A DNA stretch of 64,000 nt, taken from contig NC_080426.1 in assembly GCF_029873635.1 (NCBI RefSeq), positions 58,312,673 through 58,376,672 on the forward strand. Reading direction: 5' to 3'. The notes beneath the pieces are model-generated. The model did no database searches and was not told the DNA's origin. It saw only the letters and a program-made list of their open reading frames with translations. The translations under genes and the position numbers were made by a program. Positions 23,784-33,499 of the stretch are shown piece by piece. How positions within the stretch are numbered: position 1 is the stretch's first letter; every line of letters begins with the position of its first letter. The stretch is from Malania oleifera (lineage: Eukaryota; Streptophyta; Magnoliopsida; Santalales; Ximeniaceae).

Positions 23784-24487
23784 TGCCTGGATAGCAGGTG
23801 CTCACGGCACATGATCGGCGACAAGGCAAAATTTGCGTCAATCATTCCCAAGGATGGAGGGTATGTGACGTTTGGCGACAATGCAAAGAGACGCATCATC
23901 GGCGTGGGTAAGGTCGGTAAGGATCCTTCCTTAGTTATTGATAATGTTCTATTAGTTGATAGCTTGAAGCATAGCTTATTGAGCATAATTCAATTGTGCG
24001 ATGAAGGATATAAGGTATCATTTGAAAATGATAAATGCATAGTTGAAAGTAAATCAAATCACAAAGTTTTTACTGCAGATTTCCATGAAAATGTATACAC
24101 TACTACTTTTCATAACTTAGATTTACAAAAAGTAACTTGCTTTTCTGCAATAAATGAAGCTAGTTGGTTATGACATAGGCGATTAGGACACCCTAGTATG
24201 GATTTATTGTCAAAGATAGTAAGAAAAGATTTAGTGAAAGGCTTGCCTAAAACACCATTTGTGAAAGATAAAAATTGTGATGCATGTCAAATGGGTAAGC
24301 AAACAAAATCTAACTTTAAGAAAAAGAAATTTATATCTACCACTAGACCACTTGAAATGCTTCACTTAGATTTGTTTGGTCCTAATTCTGTGCAAAGTTT
24401 TGGTAGTAAATCATATGCTTTTGTCATTGTTGATGGCTTTTCTACATGGGTGTTATTTCTCTCACATAAAAATGAATCATGTGAATA
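23784..24487 (+). pseudogene. Copia B protease and integrase N-terminus
   Basis: Copia polyprotein sequence right of element C: the end of the protease core (SRCSRHMIGD), a GAG-pre-integrase segment with HRRLGHPSM...LPKTPF and CDACQMGKQTKS, then the integrase core start (LEMLHLDLFGP). Integrase inserts the cDNA into chromosomes. The region is broken. It is cut off from the rest of the integrase by element E at 24660. Confidence 0.82.
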
Positions 24488-24671
24488 GTTTACTAAGTTT
24501 TACAGGAGAATTCAAAATGAAAAAGGCTATAAGATAACTCATATAAGAAGTGATAGAGGCATTGAATTTAAAAATGAAGGCAAAGAACACTATTGTGACC
24601 TAAAGGGCATATCACACAACTTTTCTGCACTTAGGACCTCTCAACAAAATGGTGTAGTATGTGATGACCCA

Positions 24672-24713
<42 letters not shown>

Positions 24714-25018
24714 TAAAGTACAATAATAATAAAATAATAAAAATAGTCATTAAGTTAATATCAATACAGAAGTGTTTTTCTGTAGGATCCTTGATTCCAT
24801 GTTTGATGCCTAAGAAAGACCTTGTCTTAGCGAGTGCTCAGAGACCATTGCGGCTCAGTCGCTCCCTGGAGGTCGGCCTGGTCAAAATGGAATTTCATAG
24901 GATAAACAGGATAGATACTGTTTGTATACGTAAATAAATATATATACATAAAATAGTATTTTGACAGACATAATTTGTAGAAATACATAATAAGATGATA
25001 ATAATATAGGTATCATAT

Positions 25019-25358
25019 GTGGGGCCCACAAGACTATGTGGGGTCCACATGAGTCCCGGAGCCACAAGACACTGTTTATATACGTAAATGAGTACATAAA
25101 ACAATGTTTTAACTGATATAATTTGAAGAAATATATGATAAAATAATAATAATATAGGTATCCTATGCGGGGCCCACAAGACTGTGTGGGGCCCACATGA
25201 GTCCCGAAACCGTATGAAGGTTTTCACAAGTCTCAAAACTATGCAGGATGCATAAAATCGTATAAGAGTTATTGGAATTACGTACGATCCATTTGGGTCT
25301 CGAAATTGTGTGCGGCCCACAAGACTACATGGGGCCCACAAGACCATGTGGGGCCCAC
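25019..25358. promoter_or_regulatory. Cluster of GTGGGGCCCAC sites in E 5' LTR
   Basis: Six GGGGCCCAC or GGGGTCCAC sites (25019-25029, 25037-25049, 25167-25177, 25186-25196, 25329-25339, 25348-25358) upstream of the TATA box. GTGGGNCCCAC matches the known binding pattern of plant TCP factors. The 3' LTR repeats the cluster 5,565 bp downstream. Regulation is inferred, not shown. Confidence 0.6.
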
Positions 25359-25426
25359 ATGAGTTTTTAAAATTTAAATTTAATTCTTGTTCAAAATAAA
25401 ATAAAATAAAATAAATACTAAATATA

Positions 25427-25750
25427 GTTTAAAATTAATAACAATGATAATAATAATGATTAAGAAAAATAATAAAATAATAAAATAATTAGTTAGGTAA
25501 TGGATTAATTAATAAGGTAAGTAATTAATTAAAAATTTATTTAGTGAGAATGGTGGCAAGCACTCCCAAATGGCCTCCACTCAAGTTTAAAATTAATAAC
25601 AATGATAATAATAATGATAATAATGATTAAGAAAAATAATAAAATAATAAAATAATTAGTTAGGTAATGGATTAATTAATTAGGTAAGTAATTAATTAAA
25701 AATTTATTTAGTGGGAATGGTGGCAAGCACTCCCAAATAGCCTCCACTCA
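25427..25750 (+). repeat. 158-bp tandem duplication in E 5' LTR
   Basis: Two copies (starts 25427 and 25585) of an AT-rich unit ending in AATGGTGGCAAGCACTCCC. Both LTRs carry it (also about 30993-31315), so it predates this insertion. Confidence 0.9.
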
Positions 25751-27593
25751 ACCCATACCTTGCCCATCCCTTGCCCATTCTTTAATTTTTAAAATTATAA
25801 TTTCACCCATCTCCCCACACTTTTATAAATTCTATTTCTTCCCCAAAATTTTCCTATAAATAGGGAGCTCTCAACCTTCATTTTTCACAACAATTTTCCA
25901 AGGAAGAGAAGGATTAGTGAGTGAAAGAATTTGTGGTGGAGAGAGAATTTTTGAATAAATTCTTAATCACCCACTTTTTCCGATCTCATTTCTTAAAGAT
26001 AATTATTGTGTTCGTAGCACACGGTAAAAGAAGAAGGTAAGTAAATTTTGATTATGTTAGTTTCTTTTTATTTTAAATTCATACCCGAGTTTATTTTGTA
26101 TGTAAATTTTAATTATGTTACTTAGTTCCACAAAATTTCCATGAGTTTATTTTTACGCATATTTAATTATACCAGTTCTATCTTTAATATACTTGCATCT
26201 ATTTTTGGGTTAAGAAATGTTCCAATCCCCTCGGGTAAATTTTCAGCATTTCTTTCTATTCAAAAATAAAATTATATATATTTTTAACACAAAAATTGTG
26301 TGTCATGAGTTTATTTCTACGTTACATTTTTTTTTATGTAAATATGAGTAAAGATGAGATTTTCACGATATTATTTTAAATTGCATAAATGATAATAAGA
26401 TGATTTTCAAACCCCTTATGGCAACGAAAGTTCAAAGTTACAGATGCTCGGTACCGCAGCTTAAAGTTTATACGGATCAGAGTGCACCCACACTGTTTAC
26501 AGAGTGGTTATTTATGTTAGTGGATTTCTCCTGAGTGCACACCTGGTTTAAGTCCAGGATTTAATAAGGAAAATCTCACTTAAAGTTTACGTACGTTGAT
26601 TTAGTTTGGTCGGCCAGCCAGCTAAGTCCAGTCTTCGGACCGCACAACCCAATCATGGGGGTAAACATGACTTATGGCAAAAAGGCCTAAGGGTGGTTTT
26701 TATAATATATGTTTATACATATTTAATTACGTATACAAGTTACTGATGATTTGAAGGAAAAGTATAAGTTTACGTGAAAAGGATCATTCTGGTGCTTAAA
26801 TGACGATCTAAGGAAAACGTATAAGGAAAAGTATATGTATGTTTATCATTAAATGTTTTTACAGTTTTAAAGTTAAAAGTTTAATTTAGCAGTTATAATA
26901 TATGATTATAAAAATTTACTGTTGAAATTGATGACAAAACTTTTATGCAGAAATTTTTAAATTTATATTTATTCTAAAAGCAGTCTTGAAGTTATATTAT
27001 TAAATATTGTTTTACGAAATTCTTTAAAAGCTCATTTTAGCCACACACTAATAATAATCTTATTTACTTACTGAGCGTCGTCTCACCCCAATCATATTTT
27101 ATTTCAGATAACTCTGAAGGACATGTCGGAAATCAGGCTTAGCAAGCATGCGGGTGGGGATTAGGAAAAATAAAGATTAATTAGAAACATTAGTATGATT
27201 TCAGATATTTACGTTTGTGTAATTTTCTTCTTTTGAAATAACTGATTGTAACATGAATAATTAGCGCTCTTGTTTGAATAAAATTTGAGTTTATTTGCTT
27301 CCGCTGTAAATCAGTAGTAAAAAGTTAATATCCTAGGCCCCTCGGGGTCGGGGTGTTACATTTGGTATCAGAGCAATAGGTTATAGGTTCTGTAGACTTT
27401 AAAGAAATAATTTTACTAGAGCATAGGATATAGGTTCTGCATAATCTAATATATAAATTTTATCAGAGCATAGGTATAAAATATGATTTGGGTAGGATTG
27501 GGTAGTTTAGAATATTTATTTTAGTTTGTTATATTATTATGCGTTAATAATAGATTTATGATTTTAAAATAACATTTGATCATTATTTAAGAA

Positions 27594-27659
27594 TGGATCC
27601 TAAAGATAGTAGCATTGGAGGAAATGAGATTTACGTGAAGGCTCCCAAGGACAGGTAAT
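27594..27659 (+). pseudogene. Gag N-terminal remnant of element E
   Basis: ATG-initiated 21-codon frame MDPKDSSIGG... ending in TAA, placed about 230 bases after the primer-binding site. It resembles the start of the gag of chromovirus C (MDPGSSS). Only this stub of the normal coding region remains. Confidence 0.6.
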
Positions 27660-28476
27660 AATTATAAATTCTCTAAGAAAAATAGTACTATTATTGAAGA
27701 CACGTTAATTAATTTAAATATATTATTTATGTTTGTAGAAACACGTACCCATATTGATGATTCATAATTAATTGTCAAATGCAATTAATAATTTAAATTT
27801 TTTTTATATATAAATATAATAATAATATTTGAGATTTAATTATTTTTACTGTTGTTATTTTCACTAAATTTATAAGAAATAACCTATTAGACCCTACTGA
27901 ATTTAGAAGTGCTACACATACAAATAGATATGAACAAACGGTCTATTATGAAATCTGAATTTACCCAAAATTTTTTTGCATGTATAAGTTGGATATGAAT
28001 ATGTATTTTTACATTACATATTCAGTTATCAACAAAACATTCAAGCTTAATTTAGGAATATATATTTTGACAAAATCTTTAATTTTTATTTTGTATTAGT
28101 ATATAAGGAATTAAATATCATTTAAATATTACTTATTATATTTAAATTCAATATATATATAATCCCTTAGCATGTGCAAGTTAAATATGTATATCTATTT
28201 TTTTTCCCATTACATATTCAATTTCCATCAAGTATCCAAGTTTAATTTAGGAGTACAAATTTTGATGAAATCTTTAATTTTGTATAAATTTATAAAAGTT
28301 AATACAACTTAAAATTTTCTCTAAAAAAATATATATATATTTTTTAATGAAAGCAATATAAAAATTTACTAATTTCCTTCAAATAACTAACCAATGTCAA
28401 ATCATCAATCGGCTAAACATGCCCAACATTTATTTGATCTAATAATAATAATAATAATAATACTAATGTTAATGGA

Positions 28477-28513
<37 letters not shown>

Positions 28514-28529
28514 AGGGGTACTCTTGTAG
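27660..28529. other. AT-rich interior of element E, no gene seen
   Basis: Strongly AT-rich sequence with short A, T and AT runs (for example 28483-28513) and a small ATA microsatellite near 28441. No coding or structured element recognised. It may be a remnant of the flank of the captured gene. Confidence 0.6.
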
Positions 28530-28712
28530 TTATAAAAAAAAGAAAAAAAAAAAAGAAAAAAAAAAGGGGCCTCATGGGTGGAAATCATCGGCTATAGCTC
28601 ACTTACCCCCGAAGCAAGGTCAGGGCATGAGACCACTTGGGCGTAGTGGGGATTCGAACCCGTGATCACATGGATGCACGGCCGGTTCCTTACCACTAGG
28701 CCACCCACCCAA
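28530..28712 (-). mobile_element. tRNA-derived SINE inside element E
   Basis: On the minus strand a tRNA-like head carries an A box (TGGCCTAGTGGTAAGG) and a B box (GGGTTCGAATCCC, at 28648-28661 on the plus strand), the internal pol III promoter. A body of about 110 bp follows and ends in a T-rich tail, seen as A-rich sequence at 28533-28565. It is too long and unstructured past the B box to be a tRNA gene. Confidence 0.7.
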
Positions 28713-28794
28713 GTAGTGACATAAGGATGAAATTAATTATAGTTAACACATTAATAAAGATGTAGAAATATAAAAAAGAACCTTGAGTCCGCAA

Positions 28795-29105
28795 ATTTTG
28801 CAATACATGTCGCTTGCTCGATTTCCGCGACACATATCGCTCTCCCTCGATTTTTGAAAAATGCATCACTCGAGGCACGCGTCGCACCCTCTCTCGGTTC
28901 TCGCGACACGGGTCGATCTCCCTCAATTTGTGCAAAAAGCGTTAATTGATATCTGTGACACGTGTCACCCTCTCTCGGTTCTCACGACACACATCGTTTT
29001 CCCTCGATTTATGCAAAACACGTTGCTCGATATCCGTGACACTCGTCGCTCTCCCTCAAATCTCGTAGCACACGTCGCTCTCTCTCGATTTCCACAACAC
29101 GCGGC
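28795..29105 (+). repeat. Degenerate ~30-bp repeat array upstream of the homeobox ORF
   Basis: About nine imperfect copies of a unit like CGTGACACNNGTCGCTCTCC followed by CTCGATTT. It includes a G-box-like GACACGTGTC at about 28957. The array ends about 10 bp before the TATA box, so it is a candidate promoter array. Confidence 0.7.
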
Positions 29106-29108
29106 CAT

Positions 29109-29125
29109 CCCCTTATAAAAAGGGG
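29109..29125 (+). promoter_or_regulatory. TATA box of the homeobox ORF
   Basis: TATAAAAA at 29114-29121 within the near-palindrome CCCCTTATAAAAAGGGG. The expected transcription start near 29145-29150 gives a leader of about 90 nt before the ATG at 29241. Confidence 0.6.
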
Positions 29126-29240
29126 TCTGCCCTTCTCAAACTCTAAACATCACAACTTTCTATCATCTTGAACAATCACATTTCGGTTTGTAGTGATTAG
29201 CTCTTCCCAATTTGTCTCTTAGTTGTCTCATTACTCAAAA

Positions 29241-29930
29241 ATGTTGCCAAATCACCCAACTCCTCAAGCTACTGAGAGCAGCACTAAATCGCCAGTCCAA
29301 CGATGGAAACCTAGCAAGGCACAGCTGGAGATTTTAGAGGAGGCCTTCCGCAGCAGTCAAGGGGAACTCCCTTCTGTGGAGCGAACTATCTTACTTGCAG
29401 CACAACTTCGAAGGTATGGTCCAATCGAGTCGAGGAATGTGCGCTTTTGGTTTGAGAACCGTAGGCGTAGGCAGGAATCAATTGGAGAAGCCACTACTTC
29501 AACTACTGCCCCATCAATTCTCCATATTACCTCCTCCGCCACTACTGATCCGAGCAGTGCCCCTGCCATTCTTCCAACCCTCTTCCCTATCGAGAATATC
29601 CCGACTGTGAAACTTACAACTAATATCTCACCAATGAGTCATATCCCTTACAATGGTAATATCGCAGTCACCACACTAAGGGTTTCGGATAATGCTGGCC
29701 TACTTCACCATTTCAAGGAAATTCGATTCGCAATGAGACTCACATACGGGCCACCAATAACTCGGGAAGAGAGCAACTCTTCCTCCTTCGCCGAACAAAT
29801 GGGCGTTCTCTCCCTTTTTCCGACCCAAGCCGGTGACATTCGAAGAGGTCTCTGCCAAGAAAGGACTCTGGAAGTTAGCAGTGACACCGCTAGTACTTCA
29901 ACATATGTTGACGTTGATCTTAGGCTCTAA
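29241..29930 (+). CDS. WUSCHEL-related homeobox (WOX-type) protein carried in an LTR element
   Basis: A 229-residue intronless ORF. Residues about 21-79 form a WOX-type homeodomain (RWKPSKAQLEILEEAF...QLRRYGPIESRNVRFWFENRRRRQE) with the long loop typical of the family. The recognition helix reads WFEN where WFQN is normal, so residue 50 of the homeodomain is E instead of Q. This residue contacts DNA. A WUS-box-like LSLFPT lies near residues 190-195. The C-terminus ends in DVDLRL, like the EAR repressor motif of WUSCHEL. Family members are nuclear transcription factors controlling stem-cell and organ identity. Arabidopsis WUS has introns; their absence fits capture of a spliced copy. It is complete from ATG to stop and has its own TATA box. 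The in-frame upstream TTG at 29223 was not used. Whether it is expressed is unknown. Confidence 0.8.
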   Translation: MLPNHPTPQATESSTKSPVQRWKPSKAQLEILEEAFRSSQGELPSVERTILLAAQLRRYGPIESRNVRFWFENRRRRQESIGEATTSTTAPSILHITSSATTDPSSAPAILPTLFPIENIPTVKLTTNISPMSHIPYNGNIAVTTLRVSDNAGLLHHFKEIRFAMRLTYGPPITREESNSSSFAEQMGVLSLFPTQAGDIRRGLCQERTLEVSSDTASTSTYVDVDLRL

Positions 29931-30224
29931 AGGCCAGATTTCATTTTATTTTTATAGGACATGTATAATATATATATATATATATATATATAATTATCCT
30001 TTTCCACATCTTCTGAATTTCTTTTCCATTTCAACCACTATTAGACCGACGATTCACACTTCAATTCCCAAAATAAAATACTTCGTCAAATTGACCCTCA
30101 ATCTATTCTAAGACTTAATTAAATCATTAATCAATTTACTCTTTCTAATAGCGCAAACCAATTATACAGTACTCATTTTAAATTAGCAAATTTCGAGGAC
30201 GAAATTTTTATAAGGAGGGGAGAT
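29931..30224 (+). other. 3' end of element E interior with polypurine tract
   Basis: After the homeobox stop lie a (TA)n run (29970-29991) and AT-rich DNA. Then comes TTTCGAGGACGAAATTTTTA and the purine tract TAAGGAGGGGAGA that primes plus-strand synthesis. The same block precedes the 3' LTR of chromovirus C, again linking the two lineages. Confidence 0.8.
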
Positions 30225-30236
30225 TGTGATGACCCA

Positions 30237-30276
<40 letters not shown>

Positions 30277-32924
30277 TAAAGTACAATAATAATAAAATAA
30301 TAAAAATAGTCATTAAGTTAATATCAATACAGAAGTGTTTTTTCTGTAGGATCCTTGATTCCATGTTTGATGCCTAAGAAAGACCTTGTCTTAGCGAGTG
30401 CTCAGAGACCATTGCGGCTCAGTCGCTCCCTGGAGGTCGGCCTGGTCAAAATGGAATTTCATAGGATAAACAGGATAGATACTGTTTGTATACGTAAATA
30501 AGTATATATACATAAAATAGTATTTTGACAGACATAATTTGTAGAAATACATAATAAGATGATAATAATATAGGTATCATATGTGGGGCCCACAAGACTA
30601 TGTGGGGTCCACATGAGTCCCGGAGCCACAAGACACTGTTTATATACGTAAATGAGTACATAAAACAATGTTTTAACTGATATAATTTGAAGAAATATAT
30701 GATAAAATAATAATAATATAGGTATCCTATGCGGGGCCCACAAGACTGTGTGGGGCCCACATGAGTCCCGAAACCGTATGAAGGTTTTCACAAGTCTCAA
30801 AACTATGCAGGATGCATAAAATCGTATAAGAGTTATTGGAATTACGTACGATCCATTTGGGTCTCGAAATTGTGTGCGGCCCACAAGACTACATGGGGCC
30901 CACAAGACCATGTGGGGCCCACATGAGTTTTTAAAATTTAAATTTAATTCTTGTTCAAAAATAAAATAAAATAAAATAAATACTAAATATAGTTTAAAAT
31001 TAATAACAATGATAATAATAATGATTAAGAAAAATAATAAAATAATAAAATAATTAGTTAGGTAATGGATTAATTAATAAGGTAAGTAATTAATTAAAAA
31101 TTTATTTAGTGAGAATGGTGGCAAGCACTCCCAAATGGCCTCCACTCAAGTTTAAAATTAATAACAATGATAATAATAATGATAATAATGATTAAGAAAA
31201 ATAATAAAATAATAAAATAATTAGTTAGGTAATGGATTAATTAATTAGGTAAGTAATTAATTAAAAATTTATTTAGTGGGAATGGTGGCAAGCACTCCCA
31301 AATAGCCTCCACTCAACCCATACCTTGCCCATCCCTTGCCCATTCTTTAATTTTTAAAATTATAATTTCACCCATCTCCCCACACTTTTATAAATTCTAT
31401 TTCTTCCCCAAAATTTTCCTATAAATAGGGAGCTCTCAACCTTCATTTTTCACAACAATTTTCCAAGGAAGAGAAGGATTAGTGAGTGAAAGAATTTGTG
31501 GTGGAGAGAGAATTTTTGAATAAATTCTTAATCACCCACTTTTTCCGATCTCATTTCTTAAAGATAATTATTGTGTTCGTAGCACACGGTAAAAGAAGAA
31601 GGTAAGTAAATTTTGATTATGTTAGTTTCTTTTTATTTTAAATTCATACCTGAGTTTATTTTGTACGTAAATTTTAATTATGTTACTTAGTTCCACAAAA
31701 TTTCCATGAGTTTATTTGTACGCATATTTAATTATACCAGTTCTATCTTTAATATATTTGCATCTATTTTTGGGTTAAAAAATGTTCCAATCCCCTCGGG
31801 TAAATTTTCAGCATTTCTTTCTATTCAAAAATGAAATTATATATATTTTTAACACAAAAATTGTGTGGCATGAGTTTATTTCTACGTTACATTTTTTTTA
31901 TGTAAATATGAGTAAAGATGAGATTTTCACGATATTATTTTAAATTGCATAAATGATAATAAGATGATTTTCAAACCCCTTATGGCAACGAAAGTTCAAA
32001 GTTACAGATGCTCGGTACTGCAGCTTAAAGTTTATACGGATCAGAGTGCACCCACACTGTTTACAGAGTGGTTATTTATGTTAGTGGATTTCTCCTGAGT
32101 GCACACCTGGTTTAAGTCCAGGATTTAATAAGGAAAATCTCACTTAAAGTTTACGTACGTTGATTTAGTTTGGTCGGCCAGCCAGCTAAGTCCGGTCTTC
32201 GGACCGCACAACCCAGTCATGGGGGTAAACATGACTTATGGCAAAAAGGCCTAAGGGTGGTTTTTATAATATATGTTTATACATATTTAATTACGTATAC
32301 AAGTTACTGATGATTTGAAGGAAAAGTATAAGTTTACGTGAAAAGAATCATTCTAGTGCTTAAATGACGATCTAAGGAAAACGTATAAGGAAAAGTATAT
32401 GTATGTTTATCATTAAATGTTTTTACAGTTTTAAAGTTAAAAGTTTAATTTAGCAGTTATAATATATGATTATAAAAATTTACTGTTGAAATTGATGACA
32501 AAAGTTTTATGCAGAAATTTTTAAATTTATATTTATTCTAAAAGCAGTCTTGAAGTTATATTATTAAATATTGTTTTACGAAATTCTTTAAAAGCTCATT
32601 TTAGCCACACACTAATAATAATCTTATTTACTTACTGAGCGTCGTCTCACCCCAATCATATTTTATTTCAGATAACTCTGAAGGACATGTCGGAAATCAG
32701 GCTTAGCAAGCATGCGGGTGGGGATTAGAAAAAATAAAGATTAATTAGAAACATTAGTATGATTTCAGATATTTACGTTTGTGTAATTTTCTTCTTTTGA
32801 AATAACTGATTGTAACATGAATAATTAGCGCTCTTGTTTGAATAAAATTTGAGTTTATTTGCTTCCGCTGTAAATCAGTAGTAAAAAGTTAATATCCCAG
32901 GCCCCTCGGGGTCGGGGTGTTACA
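30225..32924 (+). repeat. 3' LTR of element E
   Basis: 2,700 bp, nearly identical to the 5' LTR. TATAAATA at 31420-31427, inverted repeat TGAGCGTCGTCTCA at 32636-32649. Ends GGGGTGTTACA followed by the TAGTA duplication. Confidence 0.95.
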
Positions 32925-32929
32925 TAGTA

Positions 32930-33345
32930 GAAAGGAAGAATAGGTCATTACAAGAAATGGGTAGGACCATGTTGAATGAGCATAAGTTACCTAAATATTT
33001 TTGGGCTGAGACCATAAATACTACTTGTTATGCCATGAATAGGGTGTTCATTAGACCATCTCTAAATAAAACCCCTCATGAATTGTGGAACAATCATAGA
33101 CCTAATATTTCCTATTTTCATGTTTTTGGTTGTAAATGCTTTGTGCTTAGGGATAATGAACATCTAGGGAAATTTGATTCTAAATTTGATGAAGGCATTT
33201 TCCTAGGCTATGCTCTTAATAGTAAAGCATATAGAGTCTTTAATAAAAGAACATTGACTGTAATTGAATCTATTCATGTCATATTTAATGAATCTAATTC
33301 ATTTTCTAAGAAAGATGATGAAGACGATGTTGATATAAGAAAATG
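32930..33345 (+). pseudogene. Copia B integrase C-terminal part
   Basis: Copia integrase sequence resuming right of element E, with LPKYFWAETINTTCY, NKTPHELWNNHRPN and FVLRDNEHLGKFDSK. This is the end of the catalytic core and the conserved C-terminal block. It is part of the broken Copia B. Confidence 0.85.
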
Positions 33346-33499
33346 ATTAGACAAGTTATCTATTGAAAACAATGCAAGTGAAAAATCAGAAATAAATGAT
33401 AAATCACCTGAATATAATGAAAATGAAAAGAAATTCAGGAGTTGCCTAGAGATTGGAAATTTATTAGGAACCACCCTATAGATCAAATCATAGGTGAAC

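Larger units (their letters stand above)
24660..27360 (+). repeat. 5' LTR of element E
   Basis: 2,701 bp, TGTGATGACCC...GGGGTGTTACA. It starts with a long (AT)n run. TATAAATA at 25855-25862. Inverted repeat TGAGCGTCGTCTCA at 27072-27085. Several GGGGCCCAC sites at 25019-25358 and a 158-bp internal tandem duplication. Confidence 0.95.
24660..32924 (+). mobile_element. Non-autonomous LTR retrotransposon (E) carrying a WOX-type homeobox ORF
   Basis: An 8,265-bp element with a perfect TAGTA duplication (24655-24659 and 32925-32929), inserted in the Copia B integrase. LTRs 24660-27360 and 30225-32924 differ at roughly 17-20 sites by eye, under 1%. At the often-used plant rate of 1.3e-8 per site per year that suggests a few hundred thousand years; it is the youngest datable insertion here. 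Primer site TTTGGTATCAGAGC at 27361; purine tract TAAGGAGGGGAGA just before 30225. The 2.86-kb interior has only a tiny gag start, AT-rich DNA, a SINE and a homeobox ORF. No protease, RT or integrase is seen, so it must rely on a related chromovirus for movement. Confidence 0.93.

Noticed and set aside
24882-25347. Minus-strand frames of 104 and 150 codons, repeated at 30446-30911
   Set aside because: They translate the GGGGCCCAC repeats and AT-rich DNA of the E LTR; no domain and no promoter, explained by the repeat.
28590-28712. tRNA-like sequence with GGGTTCGAATCCC on the minus strand
   Set aside because: The A and B boxes are present but there is no acceptor stem closing after the T arm and the sequence continues into a body and tail; a SINE fits better.
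28795-29105. Regular ~30-bp repeats resembling a CRISPR array
   Set aside because: Units are degenerate and contiguous without unique spacers, and the genome is a plant's.
29223-29240. Longer start of the homeobox ORF
   Set aside because: The codon at 29223 is TTG; the first ATG is at 29241 and leaves the homeodomain intact.
24660-32924. The homeobox ORF as an ordinary host gene flanked by chance by LTRs
   Set aside because: Exact TAGTA duplication, near-identical LTRs, primer site and polypurine tract place the ORF inside one integrated element, itself inside a Copia integrase.
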